From Castor canadensis (Eukaryota > Chordata > Mammalia > Rodentia > Castoridae), in the NCBI RefSeq assembly GCF_047511655.1, contig NC_133394.1, forward strand, positions 61,412,501 to 61,476,500: 64,000 bases of DNA, in the 5' to 3' direction. The notes beneath the pieces were generated by a model, which made no database searches, was not told the DNA's origin, and worked only from the letters and a program-made list of their open reading frames with translations. Numbering within the stretch: position 1 is the first letter of the stretch; each line of letters opens with the position of its first letter. Of this stretch, positions 48,290 through 59,410 are shown in pieces. The position numbers were made by a program, and so were the translations under genes.

Positions 48290-49254
48290 TTACTGATCTG
48301 CTTGCTCAAAAGGGTTTATTCCTTCTTGAGTCTTCCTGTCTCACTCTAGTCTCTATATGTAAAAGTCCTTTAAGTATCTTCTGTAGTGCTGGCTTGGTAG
48401 TCATGAATTCCTTTAGTTTTTCCTTGTTGTGGAAGGTTTTAATTTCTCCTTCAATTAGGAAGGATAGTTTTGCTGGATAGACTAGTCTAGTGCTTTCTTT
48501 CAGGGACTGAATTATATCTTTCCATGACCTTCTTGAGTTTAGAGTTTGAGTTGAGAAATCTGCTGTTATTCTAATGGGTTTGTCTTTATATGTCACTTGT
48601 CTTTTTTTTTTTTTTGCAGCTTTCAGAATTCTTTCTTTGTTCTGTGTGCTGATTGTTTGATTATGATATGTCTGTGGGTTTTTCTTTTTGGTTCTGATGG
48701 TTTGGTGTTCTGTAAGCTTCGTGAACCTTTCTCCATGTGTTTGAGTATTTTCAACACACAGTGTCTCTTTCTTTCTCAAGTTTAGGGAAGTTTTCAGCTA
48801 TTATTTTATTGAATAGGTTGTCAATGCCTTTAGTTTGTATCTCCTCTCCTTCATCTACACCCATGATTCATAGGTTTGGTCTTTTCATGGTGTCCCAGAT
48901 ATCTTACATGTTCCATTCATATTTTCTTAGCATTCTTTCATTATCTCTTATTGTTTGGTCTAATTCCTCCACTTTGTCTTCTGTTTTTGATACTCTATTT
49001 TCAACTTGCTCCACTCTGTTCACCAAGCTTTTGATTGAGGCTTTTATTTGGAATATTGAGTTGTTTATTTTGGATTAATTATTTTCTAAGGTTTCCATAT
49101 CTTTTTTGATTTCCTCTTTCATATCCTAGATAGTCTTCTTAATTTCATTCATCTGTTTGTATTCTCTTTGAGCTCATTTAATTGTTTATTCACATCCTTT
49201 TTGAGGTCAAATACTAGCTCTTGTGTTTCTTCTTTGAAGTCTTTAATCATTTTT
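48290..49254 (-). pseudogene. L1 ORF1 remnant, 5'-truncated
   Basis: The frame at 48306-48779 holds the C-terminal domain (RQVTYKDKPIRITADFSTQT, TTKPALQKILKGLLHIE). The coiled coil lies further 5' (KDFKEETQELVFDLKKDV near 49250-49200). The RRM-like part is frameshifted. The N-terminus is missing because the element is truncated at the U6 junction. Confidence 0.85.
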
Positions 49255-49360
49255 AAAAATCTGGAATGTTTCATGAATTTGTGTGTTATTCTTATCTAGA
49301 GACCATGCTAACCTTCTCTCTATCATTCAATTTTAGTATATGTGCTGCCAAAGTGAGCAC
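49255..49360 (-). pseudogene. U6 snRNA retropseudogene fused to L1
   Basis: On the minus strand, 49360 to 49255 reads as the whole U6 spliceosomal RNA. It starts GTGCTCACTTTGGCAGCACA, continues TATACTAAAATTG and TTAGCATGG, and ends ACATTCCAGATTTTT with the U6 terminal T run. About 106 nt, the normal U6 length, with scattered substitutions, several of CpG type. It is joined head-on, in the same orientation, to L1 ORF1 text (AAAATGATTAAAGACTTC). A full U6 at the 5' side of a truncated L1 is the pattern of U6-L1 chimeras made by template switching. I see no U6 promoter elements upstream, so it is not expected to be transcribed as a snRNA. Confidence 0.95.
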
Positions 49361-49799
49361 TCACTGCTTTTCTTACACTGAATGTGAACCATTTTCCTTC
49401 TTCTAACCATACTAATGAGAACATTACTTAAACACCAAGCAGTACAGAATTGGAAGCAAATAAAGTGTTCTCTGACCAGATTTTCTTTGAGTATGAAGAG
49501 AGAATTTTCAGGAAGTCAAGTGTTTATGAAATTTAGGCAAGTCTATATACTTTTTAGCACTTCACTTACTGCATCTATATAATGAGAAACTTTGATTAAA
49601 TTACAAGTCCTTCCAATGCTGAAATTTAATTATGGTTGATTATCACAAATCATCCTAAGATTAAAAATTGAGAGTTGAACAATGTATCTTTAATAATAAT
49701 GACAATTATCAAGCACTAAATGTATGCTTATCATTTAATGTTTTCCATAGGACTTGGAGAAATTAGTCTCTACCTTGAACTATCCAATATTTTCAAAGG
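49361..49799. other. No recognised gene
   Basis: AT-rich sequence flanking the U6-L1 chimera. Confidence 0.4.
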
Positions 49800-50330
49800 A
49801 AAATTCAAGTAGATAAGCAGATTAAAGAAGTCATTCTATGGGAAGGGGACAAAGGAAGAGTGAAGAGGATTAGAGGAGATGAACCAATTGGGGTTGTAAT
49901 ACATATATGCTTGGAACTATCACATGGATACTCCCTGTGCAGCTATCCTATCTCAAACTAGCAAAAAAAGAAAATCAGACTTTTCTTTCATCTTGTATCT
50001 TTTTTTATCTTTTATCTACAAAATCAGAGGACAGGAGGGCAGAATAGGTCCTGCTCCAGTGTAGGGGAAGGGTTGGCACCAGTGGGAGGGAGGAGGTGGC
50101 AGGGAAAGGGGGTAGGAGAATGAATACAGTGCAAAAAATGTGTACACATATAAGTAAATGCAAAATGACACCTGTTGAAACTATTCTAGGAATTGGGGGA
50201 GGAGAGATAAAAGAGAGTGATAGAGGGGGTGAATTCAAGTATGATATATTGTAAAAACCCTTATAAGTGCTGTAGTGCACCCCCACCAAGAACAACAATA
50301 AAGAAAAAAGAAGACAACATTCTATATATC
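49800..50330 (+). mobile_element. LINE-1 3'-UTR fragment, plus strand
   Basis: Plus-strand equivalent of the stubs at 14560, 19736 and 35228: GTTGAAACTATTCTAGGAAT, GGGGTGAATTCAAGTATGAT, TATAAGTGCTGTAGTGCACC, then an A-rich end near 50285-50330. It includes the upstream part with TGGGAAGGGGACAAAGGAAG, so it is the longest 3'-UTR copy of that family here. Confidence 0.7.
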
Positions 50331-50559
50331 TTTAATATTTCTTCATTGAATTTACTTACACTTCTTAGCTAGATTTTCTTCTGAGAATGGAGGATTCAAA
50401 GATGAATAAAACATGATCTTCATCCTCCAAGAGTTCACAGTCAAGGTAGTATGTTTAAAAATGATTACAAAAGCATGACCATGGCAAACCAAATAAGTTT
50501 ATAAATTGGTTTCCTCTTACCACCTGTAGCTGATATCATCTTCCTTCATTAAAGTTATA

Positions 50560-50715
50560 TAGCTGTGTTTAGTGTAAGTGCTGAATTCTTGGATTTCCTA
50601 CTAGGGCATTTCAGAGTCATATATTTCTTAGATTGTAAATTTGATGAAGGCAGGGCATATATGCATTATTTAAGTTGTAATTCTAGCACTTAACCACCGT
50701 GACTGGCATGGAGAG
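50560..50715 (+). mobile_element. L2-like ancient LINE 3' end
   Basis: TAGATTGTAAATTTGATGAA, GGCAGGGCATATATGC and TCTAGCACTTAACCACCGTG follow the L2 3'-end order (gene-poor, strongly diverged). Confidence 0.5.
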
Positions 50716-50724
50716 CACAAATAG

Positions 50725-50868
50725 ACTCTAACGCAGTGATAGTGGGAGGCCTGAATACCCCACCATCACCAATAGATAGGTCATCCAGGCAAAAGATCAA
50801 CAATGGAACTTCAGGACTACTCCACACATTACACTAAATAGACATGGTTGATATCTGTGTTTTGTATA
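50725..50868 (+). mobile_element. Internal LINE-1 ORF2 fragment (endonuclease), plus strand
   Basis: GCAGTGATAGTGGGAGGCCT, AATACCCCACCATCACCAAT and AGATAGGTCATCCAGGC encode the [20 protein letters not shown] endonuclease segment of ORF2, with mutations. Only about 145 bp; both ends are lost. Confidence 0.75.
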
Positions 50869-51589
50869 GAATTAATTTTTAATCATGCCTAGAAGCTAAT
50901 AGAGAGGACATATATTTAATTGTGAATACAGTTAAAGTTTTAATTATAAAATTGTCTTTTTAAATATTTATTCTGGGTATTCTTAGAAACTGTTATGATA
51001 TAATCCCTTTGTTAGCTCAATGTACCATATATTTTCCTTTCCTAATAAATTAATTTATCATAGTTTTATTTAAGTAGCAGTTTCTTTACACAATATTTAA
51101 AATATGTTTCAATTTGAAAAAAATGACTTCATATATAACTATAAACATATAGTTATATTTATATTACTTTCTGGACCAAAAATCTCAGTAAAACATACTT
51201 ATATTTTGTAAGTGGACAATAATTTTGATTATTTTTTCACATTCTTAGGAATGCAAGTGATACAGATAAGAAGAGGAACTGGAATATGCAGTCAAGTTAA
51301 AAAAAAAAACGTTAGATTCCTCTCCAGCCCACACAGTTCTGAATGAAATTGTATTACTAGTTACATAGAACAATACTTGTGGAAAACTATTATTGTTTAG
51401 TCATTAAAGTAATGAAATTTAAACTAACCATTTTTTGAAAAACATGGTTTACAAGTTGAGTGGCTTGGGCAAATAGGTAACCACTATCCCCCCACTTTAA
51501 GCTTAGGGCTGTTAATTTTAATTTCTAGCACCCCTCCCCCGATGACTATACACACAATTTACATTTATGTTAAAAAATTAACCTTCTCT
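50869..51589. other. No recognised gene
   Basis: AT-rich; nothing nameable. Confidence 0.4.
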
Positions 51590-52335
51590 TGCATCTCTTC
51601 ACATAACAGAGTTGTATGGGTAGTGACAGTCCTCTCCAACCTCATCTTCATCTACTCTCATGTATTTCCTCCTTTCTTTGGCCACTCCAGTCTCACCCCA
51701 GCTGCTCTCAGATCTTGACATCTTTCTTATCTCAGTGACTTCATCCACCTCTATCCTTTTCTCTTTTTTGACCTTACAAAGCCTGTTCTGGCCACCTGTT
51801 AGTCACTTCCCTTTGTTTATTTAATAATGTGTATTGAAATTTGTATTTAGTCTTTGCCTTTAAAAATTTACATGCAGCAAACTTCTTCTTTAAAACCTCT
51901 CACTCCCATCTGAAGGAAATATCACTGGAAAATTCCATGGTAATGGCTAGACATCTCTCCCTCACCCCTGTCCCCCAGGCTTGCACAGTCACCCTTTCCC
52001 ATTGGCTTCACCATAAGTAGTCTGTTGCCTCTGTGTACCCTTGGTGGAATGTAATGATTCTTTCTGCCAGCCCTTAGTTTGGCTAATTCTACACTAAAAA
52101 AATAAACTCACACTTTGATTCTCATTCCTTTAATTGATGAGGCTCCCTGCATGGTGCATCAACATTGCTTATTTCTCTCATATTTCACTGGCCACCAGAA
52201 CTTAATTATTGTGATACATTTGTCAGTTTTCTAAGGACAGGTATAGTTTATTAATTTTTATACCCACCTACAATTATTCCAGTGATTACTACACAGCAGG
52301 TGCTCAATAGTGTATATCTGTTGAAGACTTAATTA
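51590..52335 (+). mobile_element. L2-like ancient LINE remnant, plus strand
   Basis: CT-rich text such as CTTTGGCCACTCCAGTCTCA near 51680, and a later 3' part AGGACAGGTATAGTTTATTA and ACACAGCAGGTGCTCAATAG near 52230-52310, follow the L2 consensus order. Possibly broken by indels. Boundaries approximate. Confidence 0.5.
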
Positions 52336-52679
52336 AAACGAGAGCCCCTGAAAACAGGCTGAACATGAATGATCTCTGAATGTCTAACTGCCCCTCAGAT
52401 GAATTTCTAGATAAGGTGGATAAGGAACTTGGGCCTCCATGACACATCCTGGAGCTTGAGCACAGGAACCTCAGTTCTTCCATCTGAGAATGAGTGAGCT
52501 GGGATAGTTTGTCATTTCTTTTTCATTTCTGTTTATATTTCATCAATACATTTTGAATTTCCAGGTAGCTTGGGGAAAGTAATTTAAAGTGGGTCACATA
52601 ATTTTCCAATTATTTAATGTTTTTTATATTTTAACCAAACAAGTTTTTCCTATATCGTGAAAATAAAGTAATTATGCAA

Positions 52680-52870
52680 TGACAAAGTAGAAAAGGAAGT
52701 AATGAAGATTTATTTGACCACCTCCTATGCCATAGGTTCTGAGGTAGACCCTTTGAATCCTTTTTCTCATTCAGTTCTCATGGTTGCTGTAAGAGGGATG
52801 TACAATTATCACTATTTGAAGATTTAAAACAAAAACCTAGATAACTGAATCACATTATGATATCCTTTTT
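52680..52870 (+). mobile_element. MIR/L2-like ancient remnant
   Basis: ATTTGACCACCTCCTATGCC, then TTTCTCATTCAGTTCTCATG and TACAATTATCACTATTTGAA, in the order of a MIR element read in the sense that starts with TTGAGCACCTACTATG. Diverged. Confidence 0.45.
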
Positions 52871-54734
52871 GTAGTGCTGTCTCTCTACTTACAGGGCTGT
52901 GAACATTCATAGTCAAGTATTTTAAAACTATGGAATTTTTATAGACCAAGGCAGTGATTCTTTGCTATTATCTGGTTGGAGTAACCAGGAAATGCTATTT
53001 CACTCAAGGGCATTATTATTTTAACATTTAGTCATTTATGAGAAGAGAATTTATTAAAGTTTAAAGAGTGCAGTAACAGAGATTGGAGGAAGAAAAGAGA
53101 TGGATGGAGATGTAGAAAAAGAAAGAACATTCATTTTAGAGGGACTAACTAGTAAGACTTATAGCATAATGGCAGATAGTCATGGAGTCTTAAATCTGAA
53201 AATTTGAAGGTTAGTGGCTCACATGCATGAGCAATTTGTACACATACAAACAATATTTGTGAGGAGGAGAAATCTGATTATCTATCTACCTATCTGTCAT
53301 CTATCAAGTATTACTGAAAATTTTTATCACTACAATAAAGGAAATTAATAAACAATTTATCTGGATGATGGGATTAACACTCTCAAACAGGGGATAAAAT
53401 AACTAACTCACCTATAATTGGCAAAATATTTGCCTCACCTACCATCATTTAAAAATTTTCAGTTTTGTCCATATTTTGAGATAGTTATAATTTAAAAAAT
53501 ATGACTAATTAGTACAAAAAAATTCAGTAGAATCTAGGACTGATGATAATCTACAAACTGGAAAATCAGTCTTTAATAAATAGTGGGCTTATGATTTCTT
53601 ACAAATTCATTTCTTTTCTATGATATTTACATCTGTTTCATCCATTAGCCTTATATTTTTGATTCAGTCATATAAAATGTTAGGGACTTTTCTCAAAAAA
53701 GTGGTGCAAACTTTGAAAATAAGTTGTGTTTGTGAAAACTATTCAAAATTAGAATTATGGAAATTAATTTTAAACCTCTGAAGATGTAATTCCATGCAGA
53801 TGAGAGAATATTTATGCTTACCTAGAGATTTAGCATGTGTATTACTGTAAGTTATTCAGTTAGAAAGCTGGTTAATCAAGCTTAGTGAAATGTTTTGCTA
53901 ACATGATCTTGAAACAATTATTTTCATAATTAAAATATTAGTCTACTTTAGAAACCTTTGTAACCAAACTCAATCTGAGAACTATTGTAACATGTTAATA
54001 ATCCATACTTTTATCATGACATAACTTGCAACTTCCTTTTGTGTCTAAAAACATTTTGATCAAATAGTTGAACACATATTTAGCAAAAGAATAAGTAGAG
54101 TCGAACCTAGATGCTATTACATAATATAATTGGTTTCCAAAACTGAAGCTGGAAGATTGAACATAAAATATTTGGGAGAGTACCTTGGCAGTGGATGGAT
54201 TAGGTAACCTGAGAATCTTCCAAATAAAGATACCTGAAAAGGAAAGGAAAATACAATAAACACATTGTAGAAGCATACCTGATGTTGCAACAAAAAATGG
54301 AAAATCCCCATGGATGAAGGATGCAAGCAAAGCAGGGTTATGGGGTCAATATTGTGGGAAGGCAATCCCTAGAAGGAAATCTGTGAGCAGATTTTCTCAG
54401 ATCCCTGGAAGAAAGAGGAGGAGAGGTATGGGAGTAGAGGGTATTTTGTGTTTTAATGGCCATATAGGCATAAAACCTGTTTTTAATGAGGATGTGGGAT
54501 CAAAACTCAAAACATGTTTTTGACCCTTGGAAGTATTTACCTCAGTGAAATTGTGGCTGACAAAATTTACTCACTGGAATATAGGAAGAAGACAGAAAGC
54601 ACAGGCCCTATATGGAAAATGCCATGTGCTTTGAGTTTTATTAGCATGGATCAACCTTCACACAGTTTGGATCTTAAATATGAATTACATGAAAGAAACC
54701 TCAAGCCAAGAATTTAACTTAAAAAGTAGTCTTT
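52871..54734. other. No recognised gene
   Basis: About 1.9 kb AT-rich. A short (TATC)n-type array lies at about 53278-53306. The minus-strand 111-codon frame at 53995-54330 has no recognised domain and overlaps a second open frame. Confidence 0.4.
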
Positions 54735-54908
54735 GTTGCCTTACAGAATAAGCATCTTCTGTCAAGAGTAACATTGAGGTTATATAAAGAGCTCAAAAAT
54801 TAAACAGGGGATTAATATCCAGAATACATAAAAAATTCAAAAATTAAAGATAAAAAAGAGCAAATAGTCTAATCAATAAATGAGTAAATGAGCTGAATAG
54901 ATGATTTT
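54735..54908 (+). mobile_element. Ancient LINE-1 ORF2 fragment, left part
   Basis: GGGGATTAATATCCAGAATA and CTAATCAATAAATGAGTAAA are ORF2 C-terminal text of an old L1. The element continues at 57062-57160 beyond an inserted L1. AGATGATTTT at 54899-54908 is one copy of the insertion's target-site duplication. Confidence 0.75.
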
Positions 54909-57061
54909 CTATTTTTATAAATTTTTATTAGGATACATTCATTATACAGGGGCATTCATAGTGACAATTCCAATTAGACATATATTATACATTATTTACA
55001 TTGTCCCAATTGTCTCTCCCCTCAGCCCTCTCTTCACTCCACTTAAAGCAATTTCAAGAGGTTTCTTAGTTCTACTTCATATACATACATGAAGTCCTTC
55101 TACCATATACTGTCACCTTAATCTCCTTCATTCACCCTCCCCCTCCCACTAGTACTGCCCCCCACAGACTGTATGAATTTTACAGTCCTGTATTTTATTA
55201 TTAATATTTAAGTTAATATTCAAAGGCATTTCTCAATGTATAGCCACTATGGGTATGCTTTACTTTGGTCCTTTCAAGGCATCCATTACTTTCCCTTATC
55301 CTTTTATCTTCTACCTCCCATTTTTTAACAGCTTTCAGTACACATCCTTATATCCTTTACCTTCACATTTTATGTTTTATGATATTATTGATGCTCTATC
55401 ATTCTCTTTTCCTTTCCCTCTTTTCCCAACTTAAATAGAGTATTCAAACAAGTTCTATATCTGAGGTTGCATATGATCATGATTGTTTTTGTGCATGTTT
55501 ATCTTTTGGATCTACCTTCTGTGTATGAGAAAAAATGTATATTTTTGAGCCTGGTTTATGTCATGTAACATGATGTCTTTCAGTTGTATCCATTTACCTT
55601 CAAACCACATGTCATTATTCCTTGTGGCTAAATAGTACTCCATTGTGCATATATATCAACAGTATCTTGACACATTCATCAGCTGTAAAAGCACCTGGGT
55701 TGTTTCCAAAGCTTGGTTATGGTGAATAATGCTGTGATGACCATAGTGTGAAAGTGTCTCTATTGTATCCTGTCTTATGTTCCTTTAAGTAGCGGTATCA
55801 CTATGTCATATGACAGTTTTATCTTTAGCTTTTTGAGGAATCTCCATACTGCTTTCCATAGTGGTTGTGCGATTTAGCATTCCCACAAGCAGTGTTATTA
55901 GGGTTCCTGTTTCACTGCATCCTTGCCAGCATTTGTTGTTGTTACTACCCTTGATTATGGCCATTTTAACCAGGATGAGGTGAACTCTAAGTGTTGTTTT
56001 GATTTATATCTCTTTTATAAGCAGGGAAGTTGATCACTTCTTCATGTATTTACTGTCACCTCTTCCTTTGAGAATTCCCTGTTAAATTTATATGCCCATT
56101 CCTTCATAAATGATGCTAATTCTTTGGAGGTTGAGTGTTTTGAGTTCACTGTAGATTCTGGATATTAGTCCCTTATTGGATGAGTAGCTGGCAAAGATTT
56201 TCTCCCATTCTGTGGGCTGTCTCTTGAGTCTGGTGACTGTTTTCTTTGCTGTGTAGAAGCTCTTCAATTTGATGCAGTCCCATCTGTTCATTATTTCTCT
56301 TAGATGCTGGGTCTTTTGAGTTCTGTTTAGGAAGTCATTCCCTATACCTATCTGTTTCAGTGTATTTACTGCTTCCTGGAGTTGTTTCCATTTCAGGCCT
56401 TATATTAAGGCCTTTGATCCACTTTGAGTTGATTTTGATACAAGGTGAAAGACAGGGATTTAGTTTCAGCCTTCTACATGTGGATATTCAGTTTCCCCAG
56501 CAGCATTTGTTGCAGAGCCTGCCTTTTCTCTATCATGTGTTTTGCGCTCCTTCATTGAAGATCAGTTGGCTGTAGATGCATGGGTTTATGTCTGCCTTTT
56601 CTGTTCTGATCCATTGGTCTTCCTGTCTGCTTTTATGCCAATAGCATGCTGTTTTTATTGTTATGGCTCTGTAGCATAGCTTGAAGTTGGCTATTATGAT
56701 ACCTCCAGCAATGGACTTTTTGCTCCTAATTGCTTTGGCTATTCTAGGTCTTTTTTCCTATGCATTTCAAGATTCATTTTTCTATTTCTGTGCAGAGTGT
56801 CACTTGAATTTTGTTAGGGATTGCATTGAACATGTAGCGTGCTTTTGGTAGTGTGGCCATTTTCACAATGTTGATTCCAGCAATCCATGAGAATAGAAGG
56901 TCTTTCTATCTTCTGATGTCTTTGATTTCTCTCTTCAGTGGCTTTATAGTTTTCATTAAAAAGGTCTTCAGTTTCCTTTGTGAAATTTATTCCAAGGTAC
57001 CTTATTGTTTTTAGGCTATTGTAAATGGGATTGTTTCCCTGATTTCTTTCTCATTCTTAAC
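54909..57061 (-). mobile_element. 5'-truncated LINE-1 (2.15 kb) with 10-bp TSD
   Basis: 3' end at 54909 with TTTTTATTAGGATACATTCA, 3' UTR to about 55530, then broken ORF2 C-terminal frames. The frame at 56088-56291 holds RWDCIKLKSFYTAKKTVTRL and [17 protein letters not shown]. Truncated at 57061. Flanks AGATGATTTT at 54899-54908 and 57062-57071 are identical. It belongs to the same older family as 6782-8135 and 36890-49254. Confidence 0.92.
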
Positions 57062-57160
57062 AGATGATTTTTAAATAAAGAAATAAAGACATCCAATAAA
57101 TACCTGAAAAATGTTTAGCATCCTTAGCCATCAGGAAAATTTAAATCAAATTTACCCTGA
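57062..57160 (+). mobile_element. Ancient LINE-1 ORF2 fragment, right part
   Basis: ATACCTGAAAAATGTTTAGC and TAGCCATCAGGAAAATTTAA continue the L1 begun at 54735. It stops at 57160, where a plus-strand L1 5' end begins. Confidence 0.75.
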
Positions 57161-57410
57161 GGGGACACTCCAAGATGCCAGATTATTGACTTACCCCAGA
57201 TAGCCGTGCTTCAACAAACCTGCAAGTTCACCTTAGGTTCCTGGCAGCAAAGGCAGTTGGTCTGATTAGTTTGCTAAATAAGTGGCTGCCAACATGTACA
57301 CAGACCATATCTATAATGACCAACCTCTAATTAAGCCTTTTAAAGTGCAATTCCATTGTAGGCACTTGGGCATCTCCAGGAACATGCTGTGCCATTGGTG
57401 GGTGTTTTTT

Positions 57411-58292
57411 TATAATTTTTATTTTTTTATTATTCATATGTGCATACAAGGCTTGGGTCATTTCTCCTCCCTGCCCCCACCCCCTCCGTTACCACCCACT
57501 CCACCCCCTCCCTCTCCCCCCCACCCCCTCAATACCCAGCAGAAACTATTTTGCCCGTATTTCTAATTTTGTTGTAGAGAGAGTATAAGCAATATTAGGA
57601 AGGACCAAGGGTTTTTGCTAGTTGAGATAAGGATAGCTATACAGGGAGTTGACTCACATTAATTTCCTGTGCATGTGTGTTACCTTCTAGGTTAATTCTT
57701 TTTAATCTCACCTTTTCTCTAGTTCCTGGTCCCCTTCTCCTATTGGCCTCAACTGCTTTTAAGGTATCTGCTTTAGTTTCTCTGCGTTGAGGGCAACAAA
57801 TGCTAGCTAATATTTTAGGTGTCTTACCTATCCTCACACCTCCCTTGTGTGCTCTCGCTTTTATCATGTGCTCAATGTCCAATCCCCTTGTTGTGTTTGC
57901 CCTTGATCTAATGTCCACATATGAGGGAGAACAAACAACTTTTGGTCTTTTAGGCCAGGCTAACCTCACTCAGAATGATGTTCTCCAATTCCATCCATTT
58001 ACTGGCTAATGATAACATTTCATTCTTCTTCATGGCTGCATAAAATTCCATTGTGTATAGATACCACATTTTCTTGATCCATTTGTCATTAGAGGGGCAT
58101 CTTGGCTGTTTCCATAACTTGGCTATTGTGAATAGTGCCGCAATAAACATGGTGCCTCTGGAGTAACCTGTGCCACAGTCTTTTGGATATATCCCCAAGA
58201 GTGGTATTGCTGGATCAAATGATAGCTCAATGTTTAGCTTTTTACGTAGCCTTCAAATTTTTTCCAGAGTGGTTGTACTAGTTTACATGCCC
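57411..58292 (-). mobile_element. 5'-truncated young-family LINE-1 (882 bp) with 16-bp TSD
   Basis: 3' end with polyadenylation signal (TTTATT at 57426-57431), C-rich tract at 57470-57530, 3' UTR, and the ORF2 C-terminus. The frame at 57950-58198 includes [17 protein letters not shown] and [18 protein letters not shown]. Flanks TTGGTGGGTGTTTTTT (57395-57410) and TTGGCGGGTGTTTTTT (58293-58308) differ only at a CpG/TpG position. It is more diverged than the copies at 40358 and 61341, hence somewhat older. Confidence 0.94.
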
Positions 58293-58794
58293 TTGGCGGG
58301 TGTTTTTTGTTTGTTTTTTATTTTCTGGAACATTGTAGCATCCAACATACTAAGACTACCAGAAGTGCAAATATTGGCACACAGAACTGTGAGTCTTCCA
58401 GAACTTGGGGACTCCCAATCTGTTGATAAAGGGAACAAGCACTGTGCCAACCACCAGCCACCAAGTACTGGCCAGCAACCACCAACAATTGACCACAGAA
58501 CACTGACTGACCTGAGAATCCAGAGAGAAGTACCCACAAACCATTCAGATGAACTCGTACTTTCAGTCTTGAGGGCTGACACGCAGTCCTTGCAGGCATC
58601 TGACTGCATCCCCCCCAGCTTATTAAGCTTTTGGCCTCATAACTGAATGAAATCTTCCACCCTGCTAAGTGTGGGAGGTGTGCTGTGGCTTGTGGCTCTG
58701 CTCACACTTCTCTATACAAAGGATGACAGTGTGACTGCAGGCTAGCCAAGCCTGAACCCAGTCAGTGGGAAGTAACTTATTTGACTACCTCTGA

Positions 58795-58831
58795 CGAGAT
58801 CGGGCGCATTCAGGGTGGTATGGCCGTAGAC
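58795..58831 (-). pseudogene. 5S rRNA 5'-end retrocopy (37 nt), tailless, with 13-bp TSD
   Basis: On the minus strand this is the first 37 nt of 5S rRNA: it starts GTCTACGGCCATACCACCCT and ends GCGCCCGATCTCG. One change, at a CpG. The flanks TGACTACCTCTGA at 58782-58794 and 58832-58844 are identical 13-bp direct repeats abutting the 5S piece. There is no A tail and the 3' two thirds of 5S is missing, including the internal pol III promoter, so it cannot be transcribed as 5S. Confidence 0.92.
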
Positions 58832-59221
58832 TGACTACCTCTGAAAAGCCTACTAGTGAGCTGAATCTGACTGCCTTCCCAGAGAAGAGCTTTTGGCCAA
58901 AAAATCAGTTAAAGTTCCCAGACATGCTCCCTGAGAAGGAGGGCCAATGCTTCCTTCTCAGTTCTCTCCCACAACCTCTGAGAAGTCTCATAGCTAAGCA
59001 AGCTAGAACTGACTGCACCTGATAACAAGAACCTTTGCTAAATAGCTTTAGTAGAGCCCCCAAACCTGCCTGGTGGGGAGGGGCACTGCTATGGCAACTG
59101 AGTACAGAATATCTATCCTAAGGAGGGGAAAGAACCAAGAAAAACCTCTGTCTGAAAGGACTCAGACTTGCATGACTTCTGGGAGGTGGCACCACCCAGC
59201 GGGGACACTAAGAACTGCAGA

Positions 59222-59410
59222 CAAAAACCTCACACCTGTAATCCTAGCTACTAAGGAAGAGAGATCATGAGGATTGTGGTCCAAAGCCAGCCCGGGCAAA
59301 TAGTTTGTGAGACCCTATCTCAAAACACCCTTCACAAAAATAGGGCTGGTGGAGCAGCTCAAGGTGAAGGCCGTCAGTTTAAGCCGCAATACCACAAAAC
59401 AAACAAAGAA
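59222..59410 (+). mobile_element. Dimeric SINE (B1-like then ID-like), plus strand
   Basis: CACACCTGTAATCCTAGCTA (59231-59250) and GTGAGACCCTATCTCAAAA mark the B1-like half. GGGCTGGTGGAGCAGCTCAA and CAGTTTAAGCCGCAATACCA mark a diverged ID-like half; an A-rich tail follows. The flanks ACAAAAACCT (59221-59230) and ACAAAAAACCT (after the tail) may be a target-site duplication. Confidence 0.78.

Larger units (their letters stand above)
47315..49254 (-). mobile_element. Older LINE-1, 5' part (right of nested insertion)
   Basis: Direct continuation of the L1 at 36890-40357. The endonuclease region of ORF2 comes first, then ORF1, ending by truncation in the ORF1 coiled-coil region at 49254. A full-length U6 sequence is joined there. 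Sequence on both sides of the young L1 aligns collinearly with the young L1's own ORF2 near 43800, confirming one interrupted element. Confidence 0.92.

Noticed and set aside
49255..49360. Functional U6 snRNA gene
   Set aside because: Multiple substitutions, no U6-type upstream promoter seen, and the structure is a retrocopy fused to L1.
53995..54330. 111-codon minus-strand ORF
   Set aside because: No domain, a second overlapping frame is also open, AT-rich composition; most likely chance.
58170..58646. 158-codon plus-strand ORF and overlapping minus-strand frames
   Set aside because: They read across the junction of an inserted L1 tail and an old L1 5' UTR, so they are chance fusions.
58795..58831. 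Part of a 5S-derived SINE family
   Set aside because: Such SINEs keep the internal pol III promoter; this piece contains only nt 1-37, lacks it, and has its own target-site duplication tight around the 5S segment.
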